NCBI RefSeq assembly: GCF_028473745.1 | Contig: NZ_CP101137.1 | Location: forward strand, 5,704,001 to 5,768,000 | DNA: 64,000 nucleotides | Reading direction: 5' to 3' | DNA from: Streptomyces sp. M92 | GTDB taxonomy: Bacteria > Actinomycetota > Actinomycetes > Streptomycetales > Streptomycetaceae | Shown: one piece after another, positions 26,187 through 35,869 of the stretch | How positions within the stretch are numbered: the first letter of the stretch is position 1 | Layout: each line of letters begins with the position of its first letter | The notes under the pieces: model-generated | What the model was told of the DNA's origin: nothing | Databases searched by the model: none | Seen by the model: only the letters and a program-made list of their open reading frames with translations | Program-made: the position numbers and the translations under genes

Positions 26187-26707
26187 CACCCGAGCACCGT
26201 CGCCCGGCTGCGCAGGCCGCAGCACGCCTCCACCGGAGTCTCCTGACCGGCGTGGGCAACAGTTGGCTCCTGCGGCACTGGGGGCCGCGCCTGCTCCCAC
26301 CTCTTGACCTGCTGGCCCACCGCTTCACAAGGAGCCGCTGGATGCCCAGCCGCATGCTGTCTCCCACCGCCGTTCTGCGGACGACCCGCCGCGACGGCAC
26401 ACCTCACCTCACCCCCCTGATCGCCGGCCAAGATACTTCCGGAAGATTTTTGGTCATGGCTACGAACTTCGGACGGCGCCACCACCCGGCCTGGTCCTGT
26501 CACCTTCTGCGGGACCCCCATGCCGTGATCGATTGGCAGGGCACATCCATTCCCGTCCACGCTCACCTGCTCACCGCTCGCCAGCAGGAGGAGGTCCGGT
26601 ACCGCATCCTCGAAGTCATGCCCGTCTTCGACGAGTACGTCAGACACAGCGGCCGCCACGTCCGTGTCTTCTCCCTCACACCCGCCACCGCCCCAGGTGG
26701 CCGGTAA
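26183..26707 (+). CDS. Deazaflavin (F420)-dependent nitroreductase-family protein
   Basis: A 174-residue protein, GTG start overlapping the SDR stop. VLRTTRRDGTPHLTPLIAGQ, RFLVMATNFGRRHHPAWSCH and VPVFDEYVRHSGRHVRVFSL (last segment partly paraphrased by position) match the split beta-barrel Ddn-like family, which uses F420H2 to reduce quinones or nitro compounds. The N-terminal ~45 residues (HWGPRLLPPLDLLAHRFTRS) are the usual membrane-associated helix. Coupled to the SDR, it may act on the same hydrophobic substrate. Confidence 0.82.
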   Translation: MTPEHRRPAAQAAARLHRSLLTGVGNSWLLRHWGPRLLPPLDLLAHRFTRSRWMPSRMLSPTAVLRTTRRDGTPHLTPLIAGQDTSGRFLVMATNFGRRHHPAWSCHLLRDPHAVIDWQGTSIPVHAHLLTARQQEEVRYRILEVMPVFDEYVRHSGRHVRVFSLTPATAPGGR

Positions 26708-26879
26708 CGGCGGCAGGCCGACAACGCGGACAGCGGGACCGAAGCGCCGCGAGCAAGACATACACGATCGGCCAGACTCAGCCGTTCTTCACCCTGCTCA
26801 GCGGACGTCGATGCGTCCGGTCGAGCTGGTGCTGTCCTGGTCGCAGCAACTGGCGCACGCGGTCGTGCTTCTCCGCGCC

Positions 26880-27242
26880 GAATGCCCTCCAGCCGCCACC
26901 GTCCTACTTCTGCGTCATGCTTGTCGGACCGCTGTCCGGGCGGCCGGCCCGTCGGTTCCGATCCCGTCCGGTCGTCGCCGGTGTCTTCGGCACCGTGCTG
27001 TACGCCTGCAGCATCGCGGCGGTGGGCCCTACCGACGCCGGTGTCGCCGTAGCTTCAACATGGTCGCGCGGGGGGATCGGTGCGGCGATCGGGTCCAGAA
27101 CTCCGCCGCCGCGCTCTCCAGCGACAGTGACCGCCTCACGAACCTGCCCAGCGAGGGAATTCTCCAGTTCGGGTTCCTGCTCGCCGCGACCCTTGCCGCC
27201 TTTCTCGCTCGATCGGCGCGTGCATGCCCGGCCGCACCCTGA
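26880..27242 (+). pseudogene. Decayed MFS-type transporter fragment
   Basis: One frame reads LVGPLSGRPARRFRSRPVVA and GVFGTVLYACSIAAVG, typical of the loop between helices in drug:H+ antiporters. A second frame reads SDRLTNLPSEGILQFGFLLA and ATLAAFLARSARA to a stop at 27242. Start and flanking helices are missing. Confidence 0.45.
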
Positions 27243-27701
27243 GCCCGGCCGCTCCGGGGCGGCCAGGGTTTCGGACCCGGTACCGGGCTCGTGGACCAAT
27301 CGCCCCCGCATGAGCCCGCTGTCACTCCAAGTCTCAGGCCGAAAAGTGCGCGATGATCACGGCCACCGATGGTCCCTGGTCGAGAAGTCGGCGAGCTTCG
27401 GCTTCGGCGAGACAGCCGACTGAACCTGCAGTGCGCCCAGACACCCGGTCCGACTCAATCCGCCGCGCGCACTGCGGAACGCGGGTGCGTGAAGAGGTAT
27501 GCGCGCGGCTCACCTCCCTCGGCCTGAGAGGCGGTCTGCTCTCCCCCGAAGACGCGATCGTGGACCGCCCGGCCGTTGTGAGCGCCCAGGGAGCTGCCGT
27601 CCCGGTCGTCGTCGTGCCCACGGGAGAGGCCCAGCAGGTGGACCGTGAGACGCTCGAAGCCTCCTGTGGCGATGCCACACCTGAGTGAGCGGTAGCCGGT
27701 C
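27243..27701. other. 459-bp stretch without an assignable gene
   Basis: A plus-strand ORF ending at 27688 carries LRGGLLSPEDAIVDRPAVVS and VPVVVVPTGEAQQVDRETLE, which looks protein-like, but I cannot name it; its first half is Arg/Ser-rich noise. Probably another remnant. Confidence 0.35.
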
Positions 27702-27862
27702 TCAGTAGCGGAACTCACGCGGCGCGTGCTGGAGACTCACCCAGTGGTGGGTGGTGAACTCGTCCACGACCCAGTCGCCGAAGCGTCCCAGCCCGGAAGC
27801 CTTCTCACCGCCGAAAGCGATGGGCGCGTCGTCGTGCACGGTCGTGTCGTTCCTTCCGCTGC
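27702..27862 (-). pseudogene. Aldehyde dehydrogenase C-terminal remnant
   Basis: The minus strand ends TTVHDDAPIAFGGEKASGLG, RFGDWVVDEFTTHHWVSLQ, the conserved C-terminal end of ALDH enzymes (NDTTVNDEAHIPFGG-like, then the TE-W segment). Only ~50 residues remain, fused in frame to a PEBP fragment upstream. Confidence 0.8.
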
Positions 27863-27986
27863 CTCGTCGGGCACTCCATGCCATGCCAACGGCAGGGAGA
27901 CGTTCTTTCTCGCCGTCCTTGGCATAGCGGTCGGGAATCATGGTGTAGTCGCGGAACGCGGCGCTGCTGAGCTCGATACCGGCCAT
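27863..27986 (-). pseudogene. PEBP (YbhB/YbcL-like) N-terminal remnant
   Basis: Starts MAGIELSSAAFRDYTMIPDR YAKDGE at 27986; after a frameshift NVSLPLAWHGVPDEAAE appears in another frame. This is the start of the phosphatidylethanolamine-binding/Raf-kinase-inhibitor-like family (expected NVSPPLxWxGVPxxAxE). The rest is replaced by the ALDH tail. Confidence 0.7.
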
Positions 27987-28103
27987 GCCGGGCGAAGTAC
28001 CATGAACGAGGCGGCTCACACGCGCGTGGGTGCCCGGGTCCCGAGCAGGCCGACCCGAGTGAGGCGAAGAGGCACCCTTGGCGCGCCCAGTCGGCGGCCG
28101 CTG

Positions 28104-29945
28104 TCAGTCGCCGGTCCGGCTGCTGTCGTCCGTGGCGCCGGGTCGGTCGCCGCGGTGGCGACTGCCGGGCAGCATCTCCTGCACCTTGGCCTTGAAGCCC
28201 TGCTTGATCATGGAGCCGCGGTCGCTGTCACCCTTCAGGATCGCGGTGGCCGCGGCCTCGATCTGGTCCAGTTCGGCGTGCGGCGGGACCGGCGGTACGG
28301 CCGGGTCGGTGCGGAAGTCGATGACGAAGGGGCGGTCCGCGGCCAACGCCTGTTCCCAGGCCGCCTCTACGTGCTTGGGCTTCTCCACCCGGACGCCGTC
28401 CAGGCCGATACTGCGGGCGATGTCGGCGTAGGGCAGGTCGGGGATGTGCTGCGACTCCTCGAACTGCGGGGCGCCGGACATGGCCCGCATCTCCCAGGTG
28501 ACCTGGTTGAGGTCGCCGTTGTTCAGCACCGCGACGATGAGCCGCGGGTCGGACCACTCACGGTGGTACTTCGCCGCGGTGACCATCTCCATCATGCCGT
28601 TCATCTGCATGGCGCCGTCGCCGACCAGGGCGATTGCCGGGCGGTCGGGGTGAGCGAACTTGGCGCCGATCGCGTAGGGCACGCCCGGGCCCATCGTCGC
28701 CAGCGTGCCGGACAGGGAACCGCGCATCCGACCGCGGAAGCGCAGGTGACGGGCGTACCAGTTGGCGGCGGAGCCGGAGTCGGCGGTGACGATGGCGTCG
28801 TCGGGCAGCCTGCCGTCCAGGGCGTGGACCACGTACTCCGGGTTGATGGGGTCGGCGTCCACGGCTGCCCGGCGCTGCATGACCTCCCACCAGCGGGAGA
28901 CGTTCTTCTCGACCTTGTCCCGCCAGGCGCGGTCCTCCTTGCGGTGCAGGCGCGGCAGCAGCCGTCGCAGTGTCTCGCGCGCGTCACCGACGAGGTTCAC
29001 CTCGAAGGGGTAGCGCAGGCCGATCATGTGCGGGTCGATGTCGATCTGCACCGCCCTGGCCTGGTCGAGCTCCGGCATGAACTGCGTGTACGGGAAGCTT
29101 GAGCCGATCATCAGCAGGGTGTCGCAGTCCTGCATCAGCTCGTAGGAGGGGCGGGTGCCCAGCAGGCCGATCGCGCCGGTCACGTACGGCAGGTCGTCCG
29201 GCAGCACGTCCTTGCCGAGGAGGGCCTTGGCCACGCCGGCGCCGAGCACCTCCGCCAGCCGCTCCACCTCTTCACGGGCTCCGCGGGCGCCCTGTCCGAC
29301 GAGGACGGCGACCTTCTCGCCGGCGTTCAGCACGTCCGCGGCCTGCTGGAGGTCCTCGTCGGACGGCACCGGTGCGGAGCGGCCCAGTCCCAGGCTGGAG
29401 GGCACCATCTTGAACGCGTGGCCCGGCGGCGAATAGTCCAGCTCCTGCACGTCGGCCGGCAGGATGATCGCGGTGACGGTCCGCCTGGCGTAGGCGGTGC
29501 GCATGGCACGGTCGATCAGGTTCGGCAGCTGCTCCGGCACGGTCGCCGTCTCACAGAAATCGGAGGCGACGTCTTTGTAGAGGCTCGCCAGATCGACTTC
29601 CTGCTGGTAAGAGCCGCCCATGGCGCTGCGGTTGGTCTGCCCGACCAGCGCCACGACGGGTACATGGTCGAGTTTGGCGTCGTACAGGCCGTTCAGCAGG
29701 TGGACCGCACCCGGTCCTGAGGTGGCCGCGCACACCCCGACCTTGCCGGAGAACTTGGCGTATCCGACAGCCTGGAAGGCGGCCATCTCCTCATGGCGCG
29801 CCTGCACGAACTTCGGGTCGTTGTCCGCCCGTCCCCAGGCGGCCAGCAGCCCGTTGATGCCGTCGCCGGCATAGGAGAAGACGTGGTCGACGTCCCAGTC
29901 GCGCAGCCGCTGGAGAATGTAGTCCGACACCTTCATGCTCGCCAT
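28104..29945 (-). CDS. Pyruvate-oxidase-like thiamine diphosphate enzyme
   Basis: A 613-residue TPP enzyme of the PoxB/acetolactate synthase superfamily. The N-terminal Pyr domain carries the catalytic Glu in QARHEEMAAFQAVGYAKF (residue ~52) and GPGAVHLLNGLYDAKLDHVP; a central FAD/ADP-type domain follows (~195-330); the C-terminal PP domain has the TPP/Mg motif GDGAMQMNG (~440) ending in NN (~475). It would decarboxylate pyruvate or a related 2-oxo acid, donating electrons to oxygen or quinone. ATG 29945 has GGAG nine bases upstream; MKVSDYIL three codons in is an alternative. The antiporter gene lies upstream on the same strand, 172 bases away. Confidence 0.9.
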   Translation of the reverse strand: MASMKVSDYILQRLRDWDVDHVFSYAGDGINGLLAAWGRADNDPKFVQARHEEMAAFQAVGYAKFSGKVGVCAATSGPGAVHLLNGLYDAKLDHVPVVALVGQTNRSAMGGSYQQEVDLASLYKDVASDFCETATVPEQLPNLIDRAMRTAYARRTVTAIILPADVQELDYSPPGHAFKMVPSSLGLGRSAPVPSDEDLQQAADVLNAGEKVAVLVGQGARGAREEVERLAEVLGAGVAKALLGKDVLPDDLPYVTGAIGLLGTRPSYELMQDCDTLLMIGSSFPYTQFMPELDQARAVQIDIDPHMIGLRYPFEVNLVGDARETLRRLLPRLHRKEDRAWRDKVEKNVSRWWEVMQRRAAVDADPINPEYVVHALDGRLPDDAIVTADSGSAANWYARHLRFRGRMRGSLSGTLATMGPGVPYAIGAKFAHPDRPAIALVGDGAMQMNGMMEMVTAAKYHREWSDPRLIVAVLNNGDLNQVTWEMRAMSGAPQFEESQHIPDLPYADIARSIGLDGVRVEKPKHVEAAWEQALAADRPFVIDFRTDPAVPPVPPHAELDQIEAAATAILKGDSDRGSMIKQGFKAKVQEMLPGSRHRGDRPGATDDSSRTGD

Positions 29946-30117
29946 GGACGGCGCTCCGTTCCCGTTTCGGTGAATCCCGCACGACGGCGGACGACAGTCC
30001 CATGGGTAACCCTGGGCGTCGCAGGGAAACGCCGTGGGCGAGTGATCGGCCTGTTGGCCGTCCCCAGCGCCTCGCCGCGCACGGAAGGATCCTGTTCAGC
30101 GCCGCCGGCGCGCCTGG

Positions 30118-31584
30118 TCACTCCCGCCCGGCGGTGAACGGGCCCGCGCACTCCTCGTCGCTGTCGCCGGTGATGAGTAGAACCTCGTCGCCCACCCGCA
30201 ACTGCGTGGACCCGCTCACCGGAATGATGCCGCCCTCGCGGACGACCATGCTGATCCAGGTGTCCTCGCCGATGTCCAGCCCGTCGACCCTGCTTCCATC
30301 GGCCGCGGACCCTTCCTCGACCACATGGCGCACGACTCCCTCGGGGCGGTCTTTCAGGCGCACGCCCAGCGCCCACGGTTCCAGCTCCACCGAGCGCATC
30401 GGCACCTTGCACAACCGGGCCACCGTCGGCACCAGCGAGCCCTGCACGATGACGGAGAAGACGACCACGACGAACACCACGTCATACAGGCGGTCGGCGT
30501 CCGAGACCCCGGAGCTGACGAGATAACTGCCGAGCAGCACCGGAACGGCGCCCTTGAGCCCGGTGAAGGCGAGGAACACCCGTTCGCCGATGCTCAGGCG
30601 CATCCGCCACAACAGCGCGGCCATCACGACCGGCCGCACCACGAAAGCCAGCAGCACCGCCAGGAGCAGGCCGTCCGTCCACGCCCCTTCCCTGGTGAAC
30701 GTCCACAGCGGCACGGTCAGCCCCAGCACGGCGAAGGCGACGATCTCCCCCAGGCTGCCGAGCGCCGTGTGGAAGCGTTCGATCTCCTTCTTGTAGGGGG
30801 CGCGGACGTCGCCGAGCAGAACACCGGCCACGAAGACGGCCAGGAAACCGGAACCGTGCGCCACCGTCGTCAGCCCGTAGACCGCGAACGCCCCGGCCAG
30901 CGTGCGCAGCGGGTACAGCCCTTCGGCCGGCAACGGCACCTTGCGCATCAGGAACTTCAGCCCCCAGCCACCCGCCGCTCCCAGCACCGCGCCGATGGCC
31001 ATCTCCTGGACGAAGAGCAGCGCGGTGTGGCCCGCGGTGCCGAGCGCCGATCCGGCGGAGGTGCCCAGCAGGCCGGCCATCAGGGCGATGCCCACGGGGT
31101 CGTTGGCACCGGACTCGCCGGGCAGCAGGACACCGGTCCTGCCGGTGATCTTCCGACGGCCGAGGACGGAGAAGACGACGGCCGGGTCGGTGGGCGCGAG
31201 CGCAGTGCCCAGCAGCAGGGCGATGCGCCAGTCCAGGCCGAGCAAGAGGTGGGCCGCCACAGCGAGGAGTCCGGCGGTGGCGAAGGTGCCCAGCACACCG
31301 ATCGAGAGGATGGCGCGGGCTTCCGGCTTGAAGCGGCGCCAGCCGATGTCCATGCCGCCCTGGAACAGCAGCACCACCAGGGCGATGGTGACGACGTCCT
31401 GCACCGTCGCCATCGACAGCTTCCTCAGTTGCGGGAAGACGTCCACCGCCACGGCGGTGCCGACGAGGAAGAACGCCGGGGCCGGGATGCGGGCACGTTC
31501 GCTCACCCAGTTGGATCCCAGCGCGGCCATGCCGGCCAGTGCCACGATCAGCACGGCCAGTCCGAACGACCAGACACCCTCCAT
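30118..31584 (-). CDS. CPA1-type cation/proton antiporter with TrkA-C domain
   Basis: A 488-residue transporter with about 12 helices. The family core is visible: LVVLLFQGGMDIGWRRF, ALAPTDPAVVFSVLG (ion-binding Asp pair region), LPGESGANDPVGIALMAGLL and HGSGFLAVFVAGVLLGD. The C-terminal ~90 residues (VELEPWALGVRLKDRPEGV, then STQLRVGDEVLLITGDSDEE) form an RCK_C/TrkA-C domain, as in K+/H+ antiporters of the CvrA/NhaP2 type, suggesting K+ export gated by a nucleotide. ATG 31584 is chosen over 31641 because GGAGGG precedes it and the first helix follows at once. Confidence 0.9.
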   Translation of the reverse strand: MEGVWSFGLAVLIVALAGMAALGSNWVSERARIPAPAFFLVGTAVAVDVFPQLRKLSMATVQDVVTIALVVLLFQGGMDIGWRRFKPEARAILSIGVLGTFATAGLLAVAAHLLLGLDWRIALLLGTALAPTDPAVVFSVLGRRKITGRTGVLLPGESGANDPVGIALMAGLLGTSAGSALGTAGHTALLFVQEMAIGAVLGAAGGWGLKFLMRKVPLPAEGLYPLRTLAGAFAVYGLTTVAHGSGFLAVFVAGVLLGDVRAPYKKEIERFHTALGSLGEIVAFAVLGLTVPLWTFTREGAWTDGLLLAVLLAFVVRPVVMAALLWRMRLSIGERVFLAFTGLKGAVPVLLGSYLVSSGVSDADRLYDVVFVVVVFSVIVQGSLVPTVARLCKVPMRSVELEPWALGVRLKDRPEGVVRHVVEEGSAADGSRVDGLDIGEDTWISMVVREGGIIPVSGSTQLRVGDEVLLITGDSDEECAGPFTAGRE

Positions 31585-31662
31585 GTTCTTGGCTCCCTCC
31601 CCTTCGGCGACCTCGTCCGAGCACGCTGAGACAACGAGCACAGGTCGCGCGGTGTGTGCGCG

Positions 31663-34600
31663 TCAGCAGTTACGGGCGGAGCGTCGCACCGCCGCGAGCG
31701 CCGCCAGCGCTGCCGCCGCCCCGCCGACGGCCGCCAGCGGCAGCAGGGCGCGGGGCCCCGGGGGTGATGGACGTTCCGGTTCGATGTCCTGCCCCCGAAG
31801 GGCCGCCGCCAGCACTTCGGCCAGGTGCAGCGGGGCGCGCCCGGTGCCGGCCTGCTCGACCTGGGTACGGCAGCTGAAGCCGTCCGCGAGGACCAGTGTC
31901 GCGTCGTCGGCGGCCCGCACCACCGGAAGCAGGCCGGACTCCGCGCAAGCCATGGACACCTCGTAGTGGCCCTTCTCGAAGCCGAAGTCGCCGGCCAGTC
32001 CGCAACAGCCCGCGTCCAGCACGTCGGCGTCCACGCCGGCCCGTTCGAGCAGCTTCCGGTCCGCGCCGAAGCCCATCACGGCGTACTGATGGCAGTGCCG
32101 CTGGACCACCGCCCGCGCGTCGACGGCCGGCGGCTGCCAGTCGTCGGCGCGTTCGACGAGTAGCTCGGCCAGAGTCCGGGTCTGCTTCCGCAGCCGCTCG
32201 ATGTCAGGGTCCTTGGGGAGCAGTTCGGCCGCGTCCGCTCGGAAGACGGCGGTGCAGCTGGGTTCGAGTCCCACCACGGGCGTGCCTCTGCGCAGGTCCT
32301 CGCGCAGGACGTCGATCGTGTGCCCGAGGACTCGCTTCGCCACGTTCAGTTGCCCGGTGGAGATCCAGGTGAGTCCACAGCACACCGCCGCCTCGGGCAC
32401 CTTGACCCGGAACCCCGCCGCCTCCAGCACCTCGACGGCCGCCCTGCCGATCGCTGGGTGGAAGTGGTCGGTGAAGGTGTCCGGCCACACCACCACCTCG
32501 CCCCGGTGCCCGTCACCGCGAGGCCCGCCCCGCTCGTGCCACCAGTCGGTGAAGCGCTGCTCGGCGAAGACGGGCACGTCCCGTTCCGGAGCGACACCGC
32601 CCAGCGCCTTGGCCACCCGGGCCACCCACGGCAGTGCCGCGAGCGCGTTGACGGTCCGGGGCGCGAGCGCGACCACCCGGGCCACCGCCGGCAGCCAGCC
32701 CATCGAGTAGTGCGCGAGGGGCCGCAGCCGGCCCTTGTAGTGGTGGTGCAGGAACTCCGCCTTGTAGGTGGCCATGTCAACGTTGACGGGGCAGTCCGTC
32801 TTGCAGCCCTTGCAGGCCAGGCACAGGTCGAGTGCGTCGTGCACGTCCTTCGAACGCCAGTCGGGGGCGATCGGTGCGTCGCCGCCGCCCCGCACCATCT
32901 CGAACAGCAAGCGGGCGCGGCCACGGGTGGAGTGCTCCTCCTCCCTGGTCGCCCGGTAGCTGGGGCACATCACCCCGCCCTCGGACGAGCGGCACTTGCC
33001 GACGCCGACGCACCGGGCCGCGGCCCGGCTGAACTTGCCGTCGTCGTGCGGGAAGGCGAAGACCGTCTCCGGCTCCCAGGGCAGGTGGTCGGCGCCCAGG
33101 CGCAAATTCTCGTCGAGACGGTACGGCAGGACGATCTTGCCCGGGTTCATCCGGTTGTCCGGGTCGAACAGGCCCTTGAGCCGTTCGAACGCCTCGATCA
33201 GCTCGGACCCGAACATCTTCACCAGCAGCTCGCCCCGTGACTGTCCGTCCCCGTGCTCGCCGGACAGCGACCCCCCGTAGGACACGACCAGGTCGGCGGC
33301 CTTCTCGACGAACGCCCGCATCCGGGCGACGCCTTCCTCGGACTCCAGGTCGAAGGGAATGCGGGTGTGGACACAGCCGTGGCCGAAGTGGCCGTACACG
33401 GAAGGGTGTCCGTAGTCGAACTCCTCGTACAGGCGCTTGAGGTCGCGCAGGTAGTCGCCAAGACGGTGCACCGGCACCGCCGAGTCCTCCCAGCCCTCCC
33501 AGGTGTCGGGCTGACCGGGAACGTGCGCGGTGGCACCGAGCCCGGACTCTCGTACCAGCCACAGCTCGCGTACGCGCTGCTCGTCGTCGAACCAGGCGTG
33601 GTCGACGTCGTCCGGTTTGGCATCGATGAGGGCCCTGGCCCTGCCGTCGGCCTCCTCACGGGTGTCGCCGTTCACCTGCACCATCAGGTACGCCCGACCG
33701 TCGGGCAGTTCCTTCAGCGCCGCAGGATTGAGATGTTTCTTCCGCTGGAAGTGGATCAGCTGCCGGTCCACACCCTCCAGCGCCGCCGGCTGGTGCTCCA
33801 GGACGGCCGGCACGTGGTCGGCGGCCTGGCAGATGTCCGGGTAGCCGAGGACGACCAGGGCCGTGTGCTTCGGCACGGGCACGAGTTCCAGCTCCGCGCG
33901 CAGGACGGTCACCAGGGTGGACTCCGACCCGGTCAGCAGCCCGGCGATGTCGAACCCCTGCTCGGGCAGCAGCGAGTCGAGGTTGTAGCCCGACACACGC
34001 CGGGGAATGTCGGGATAGCGCTCGCGCACGAGCCCGGCGTAGCGGTCGCGCAGGGCGACCAGGCCCCGGTAGAGCTCCGCCTCCCGTCCTTCGGAGGCGG
34101 TCAGCCGCTCCAGCTCGGCGTCATCGGTCCGGCCCACCCAGAGCCGGAGACCGTCGTAGGTGAGGACTTCCAAGCGACGGAGATTGTCGACCACCTTGCC
34201 GTACGCCTGCGCCGTCGACCCGCACGAGTTGTTGCCGATCATCCCGCCGATGGTGCAGTTCGGGTGGGTGGCCGGCTTCGGCCCGTACCGCAGTCCGTAC
34301 TCGGCGAGCTGCCGGTTCAGGTCGTCGAGGACGATGCCCGGTTCGACCACGCATCGCCGGTTCTCGGCGTCCACCGACAGCAGCCGGTTGCAGTACTTGC
34401 TCCAGTCGATGACCACCGCGGTGTTGCAGCACTCCCCGGCCAGACTGGTGCCACCGCCACGTGACAGCAGCGGCGCTCCGTGCTCACGGCAGACCGCCAC
34501 CGCCGCCCGGGCCGCTTCCACGGTTCGGGGGACGACGACCCCGATCGGCACCTGCCGATAGTTGGAACCGTCCGTCGAGTAGGCCGCGCGAGTACCCGCG

Positions 34601-34713
34601 TCGAAGCGGACCTCGCCGTCCACCCGGGCAAGCAGGTCCCGTTCCAGTGCCCCGGCATCGGTCCGTGCCGACGCGCGACGGACGACGGGCGAGGGCAGGT
34701 CGACAGGGTCCAT
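31663..34713 (-). CDS. FAD-linked oxidase / Fe-S oxidoreductase fusion (D-lactate or glycolate dehydrogenase-like)
   Basis: A 1016-residue two-part enzyme. N-terminal FAD-binding oxidase domain: LLSRGGGTSLAG (~84-93), HPNCTIGGMIGNNSCGS, and HGDGQSRGELLVKMFGSEL. C-terminal GlcF-like part: [4Fe-4S] ligands in CVGVGKCRSS (~564) and CLACKGCKTDCPVNVDMATY (~629), then two CCG motifs, CCGLTWISTGQ (~776) and CCGLAGDFGFEKGHYEV (~900). A short hydrophobic C-terminus (LLPLAAVGGAAAALAALAAV) may anchor it to the membrane. It probably oxidises a 2-hydroxy acid and passes electrons to quinone. ATG 34713 is preferred over 34758. Confidence 0.92.
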   Translation of the reverse strand: MDPVDLPSPVVRRASARTDAGALERDLLARVDGEVRFDAGTRAAYSTDGSNYRQVPIGVVVPRTVEAARAAVAVCREHGAPLLSRGGGTSLAGECCNTAVVIDWSKYCNRLLSVDAENRRCVVEPGIVLDDLNRQLAEYGLRYGPKPATHPNCTIGGMIGNNSCGSTAQAYGKVVDNLRRLEVLTYDGLRLWVGRTDDAELERLTASEGREAELYRGLVALRDRYAGLVRERYPDIPRRVSGYNLDSLLPEQGFDIAGLLTGSESTLVTVLRAELELVPVPKHTALVVLGYPDICQAADHVPAVLEHQPAALEGVDRQLIHFQRKKHLNPAALKELPDGRAYLMVQVNGDTREEADGRARALIDAKPDDVDHAWFDDEQRVRELWLVRESGLGATAHVPGQPDTWEGWEDSAVPVHRLGDYLRDLKRLYEEFDYGHPSVYGHFGHGCVHTRIPFDLESEEGVARMRAFVEKAADLVVSYGGSLSGEHGDGQSRGELLVKMFGSELIEAFERLKGLFDPDNRMNPGKIVLPYRLDENLRLGADHLPWEPETVFAFPHDDGKFSRAAARCVGVGKCRSSEGGVMCPSYRATREEEHSTRGRARLLFEMVRGGGDAPIAPDWRSKDVHDALDLCLACKGCKTDCPVNVDMATYKAEFLHHHYKGRLRPLAHYSMGWLPAVARVVALAPRTVNALAALPWVARVAKALGGVAPERDVPVFAEQRFTDWWHERGGPRGDGHRGEVVVWPDTFTDHFHPAIGRAAVEVLEAAGFRVKVPEAAVCCGLTWISTGQLNVAKRVLGHTIDVLREDLRRGTPVVGLEPSCTAVFRADAAELLPKDPDIERLRKQTRTLAELLVERADDWQPPAVDARAVVQRHCHQYAVMGFGADRKLLERAGVDADVLDAGCCGLAGDFGFEKGHYEVSMACAESGLLPVVRAADDATLVLADGFSCRTQVEQAGTGRAPLHLAEVLAAALRGQDIEPERPSPPGPRALLPLAAVGGAAAALAALAAVRRSARNC

Positions 34714-34861
34714 GAACAGCCTTCCAATGCGAAACCGCTGAGTCGCCGGCGTACACAACCACGCGCCGGGACGGGGCGTACCGCGGCCGGTCGTGGCATG
34801 TCCCGTCCCGAGCGGTGCCTGCCACGACCGGCCGTGAACTCCACTGGAGCCGCCGTTCTCG

Positions 34862-35422
34862 TCAGTCCTTGCCGCGCCCCGTGAGGGCGTCCCTGACGCG
34901 GTCCACCATGCCCGCGCCCGGAGCCAGCAGCTTGTTGGCGGGTGGGGTGTCCGGGGCCGAGGGGTGCGGACGTGTGGGGGCGGTCTTCTTGGCCTGCCGG
35001 ACCTTGTCGCCCAGTTTCATCAGCTCGTCCTCGGTGGTCGCCGACCGCAGCTGGGGGAAGAGGTTGTCCTCCTCATCGCGGACATGTGAGCGGATCTCGG
35101 TCATCAGCTCGCCAATGAGCCGGTCGAACTCGGGGTCGTCGGCCTCGAGACCCTCGAGTTCCTTCATCGTCCGCTCGGCCTCGGCGTGATCCTCGATCTC
35201 CTTGTCGGCGACCCTGTCGCCGTCGGGCAGGAACTCCCGGACAGCCGGATAGAGGTACGCCTCTTCGGCCACCGAGTGCCGGACCAGCTCGATCACGGCC
35301 TGATCTGCGTACTTCTTGCGCTGCTCATCACCCGGGCTCAGACTTTCGATCTTCCCGAACAGCTCTTCTACCTCGCGGTGATCGGTGGTCAGCTCCGCGA
35401 CGACGTCTCCGCCGTGGCCCAT
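34862..35422 (-). CDS. Hemerythrin HHE-domain protein
   Basis: A 186-residue cytoplasmic protein. Iron-site residues are recognisable: ELTTDHREVEELFGKIE (H15), ELVRHSVAEEAYLYPAV, DKEIEDHAEAERTMKELEG and EIRSHVRDEEDNLFPQL, giving the four-helix diiron bundle. The C-terminal 40 residues are a Pro-rich linker and basic tail (TRPHPSAPDTPPANK). ATG 35422 follows GAGAGAGGGG; the longer frame to 35776 is spurious. Likely binds oxygen or senses oxidants or nitric oxide. Upstream GTTT-N15-GGGATA (ending ~75 bases before the start) loosely resembles a stress sigma-B promoter. Confidence 0.92.
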   Translation of the reverse strand: MGHGGDVVAELTTDHREVEELFGKIESLSPGDEQRKKYADQAVIELVRHSVAEEAYLYPAVREFLPDGDRVADKEIEDHAEAERTMKELEGLEADDPEFDRLIGELMTEIRSHVRDEEDNLFPQLRSATTEDELMKLGDKVRQAKKTAPTRPHPSAPDTPPANKLLAPGAGMVDRVRDALTGRGKD

Positions 35423-35869
35423 GCGACGCCCCTCTCTCCTGTGATGACCGGAATGCCACGACCGTGTATCCCCGGGCGGGAGCGCGCAAACGGAGGCAGC
35501 GCATTCGGCGGAGACCGCGGCGGACAGAGGCGGGCACGCGGTGCCCTGACGACAACGGCGCGTGACCCGTCGGCGCAGAAGTGAGGGAAAGCCCCCGGAT
35601 CGATAGTCCCCAACGGCACCGGATGCATGAGTGGCTTCCTGTTCTTCGAAGGGGACGAGGATCAGAACCTCGGTGCGCTGAGCTTCGGCTCCAACGGATC
35701 CAGCACGTTTACTGAGGTCGGCGAGATGGCCGACTGCTGGCCTCCCGCACTGGGGCGCCTTCTCCAGCGCTCGCACGCACGCTCATACGCACCATCTCAC
35801 CGACACCCGCCTGCCTCTCTGCCCGGCCGAACACACGGCCCGGTGTCCGGCGGGTCGGCTCCACTGTTC
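35423..35869. other. 447-bp intergenic region
   Basis: Separates the hemerythrin start and the end of the pyruvyl transferase gene. Besides the loose GTTT-N15-GGGATA promoter-like pair reading toward hemerythrin, I see no gene, RNA or clear terminator; the open frames on both strands are composition artefacts. Confidence 0.45.

Noticed and set aside
27726..29102. A 458-codon plus-strand open frame opposite the TPP enzyme
   Set aside because: Val/Gly/His-rich without motifs; it mirrors the third codon positions of the minus-strand pyruvate-oxidase-like gene.
30000..30020. GGGTAA near 30004 as a stress-sigma promoter for the pyruvate-oxidase-like gene
   Set aside because: It reads on the wrong strand and has no matching upstream element at the right distance.
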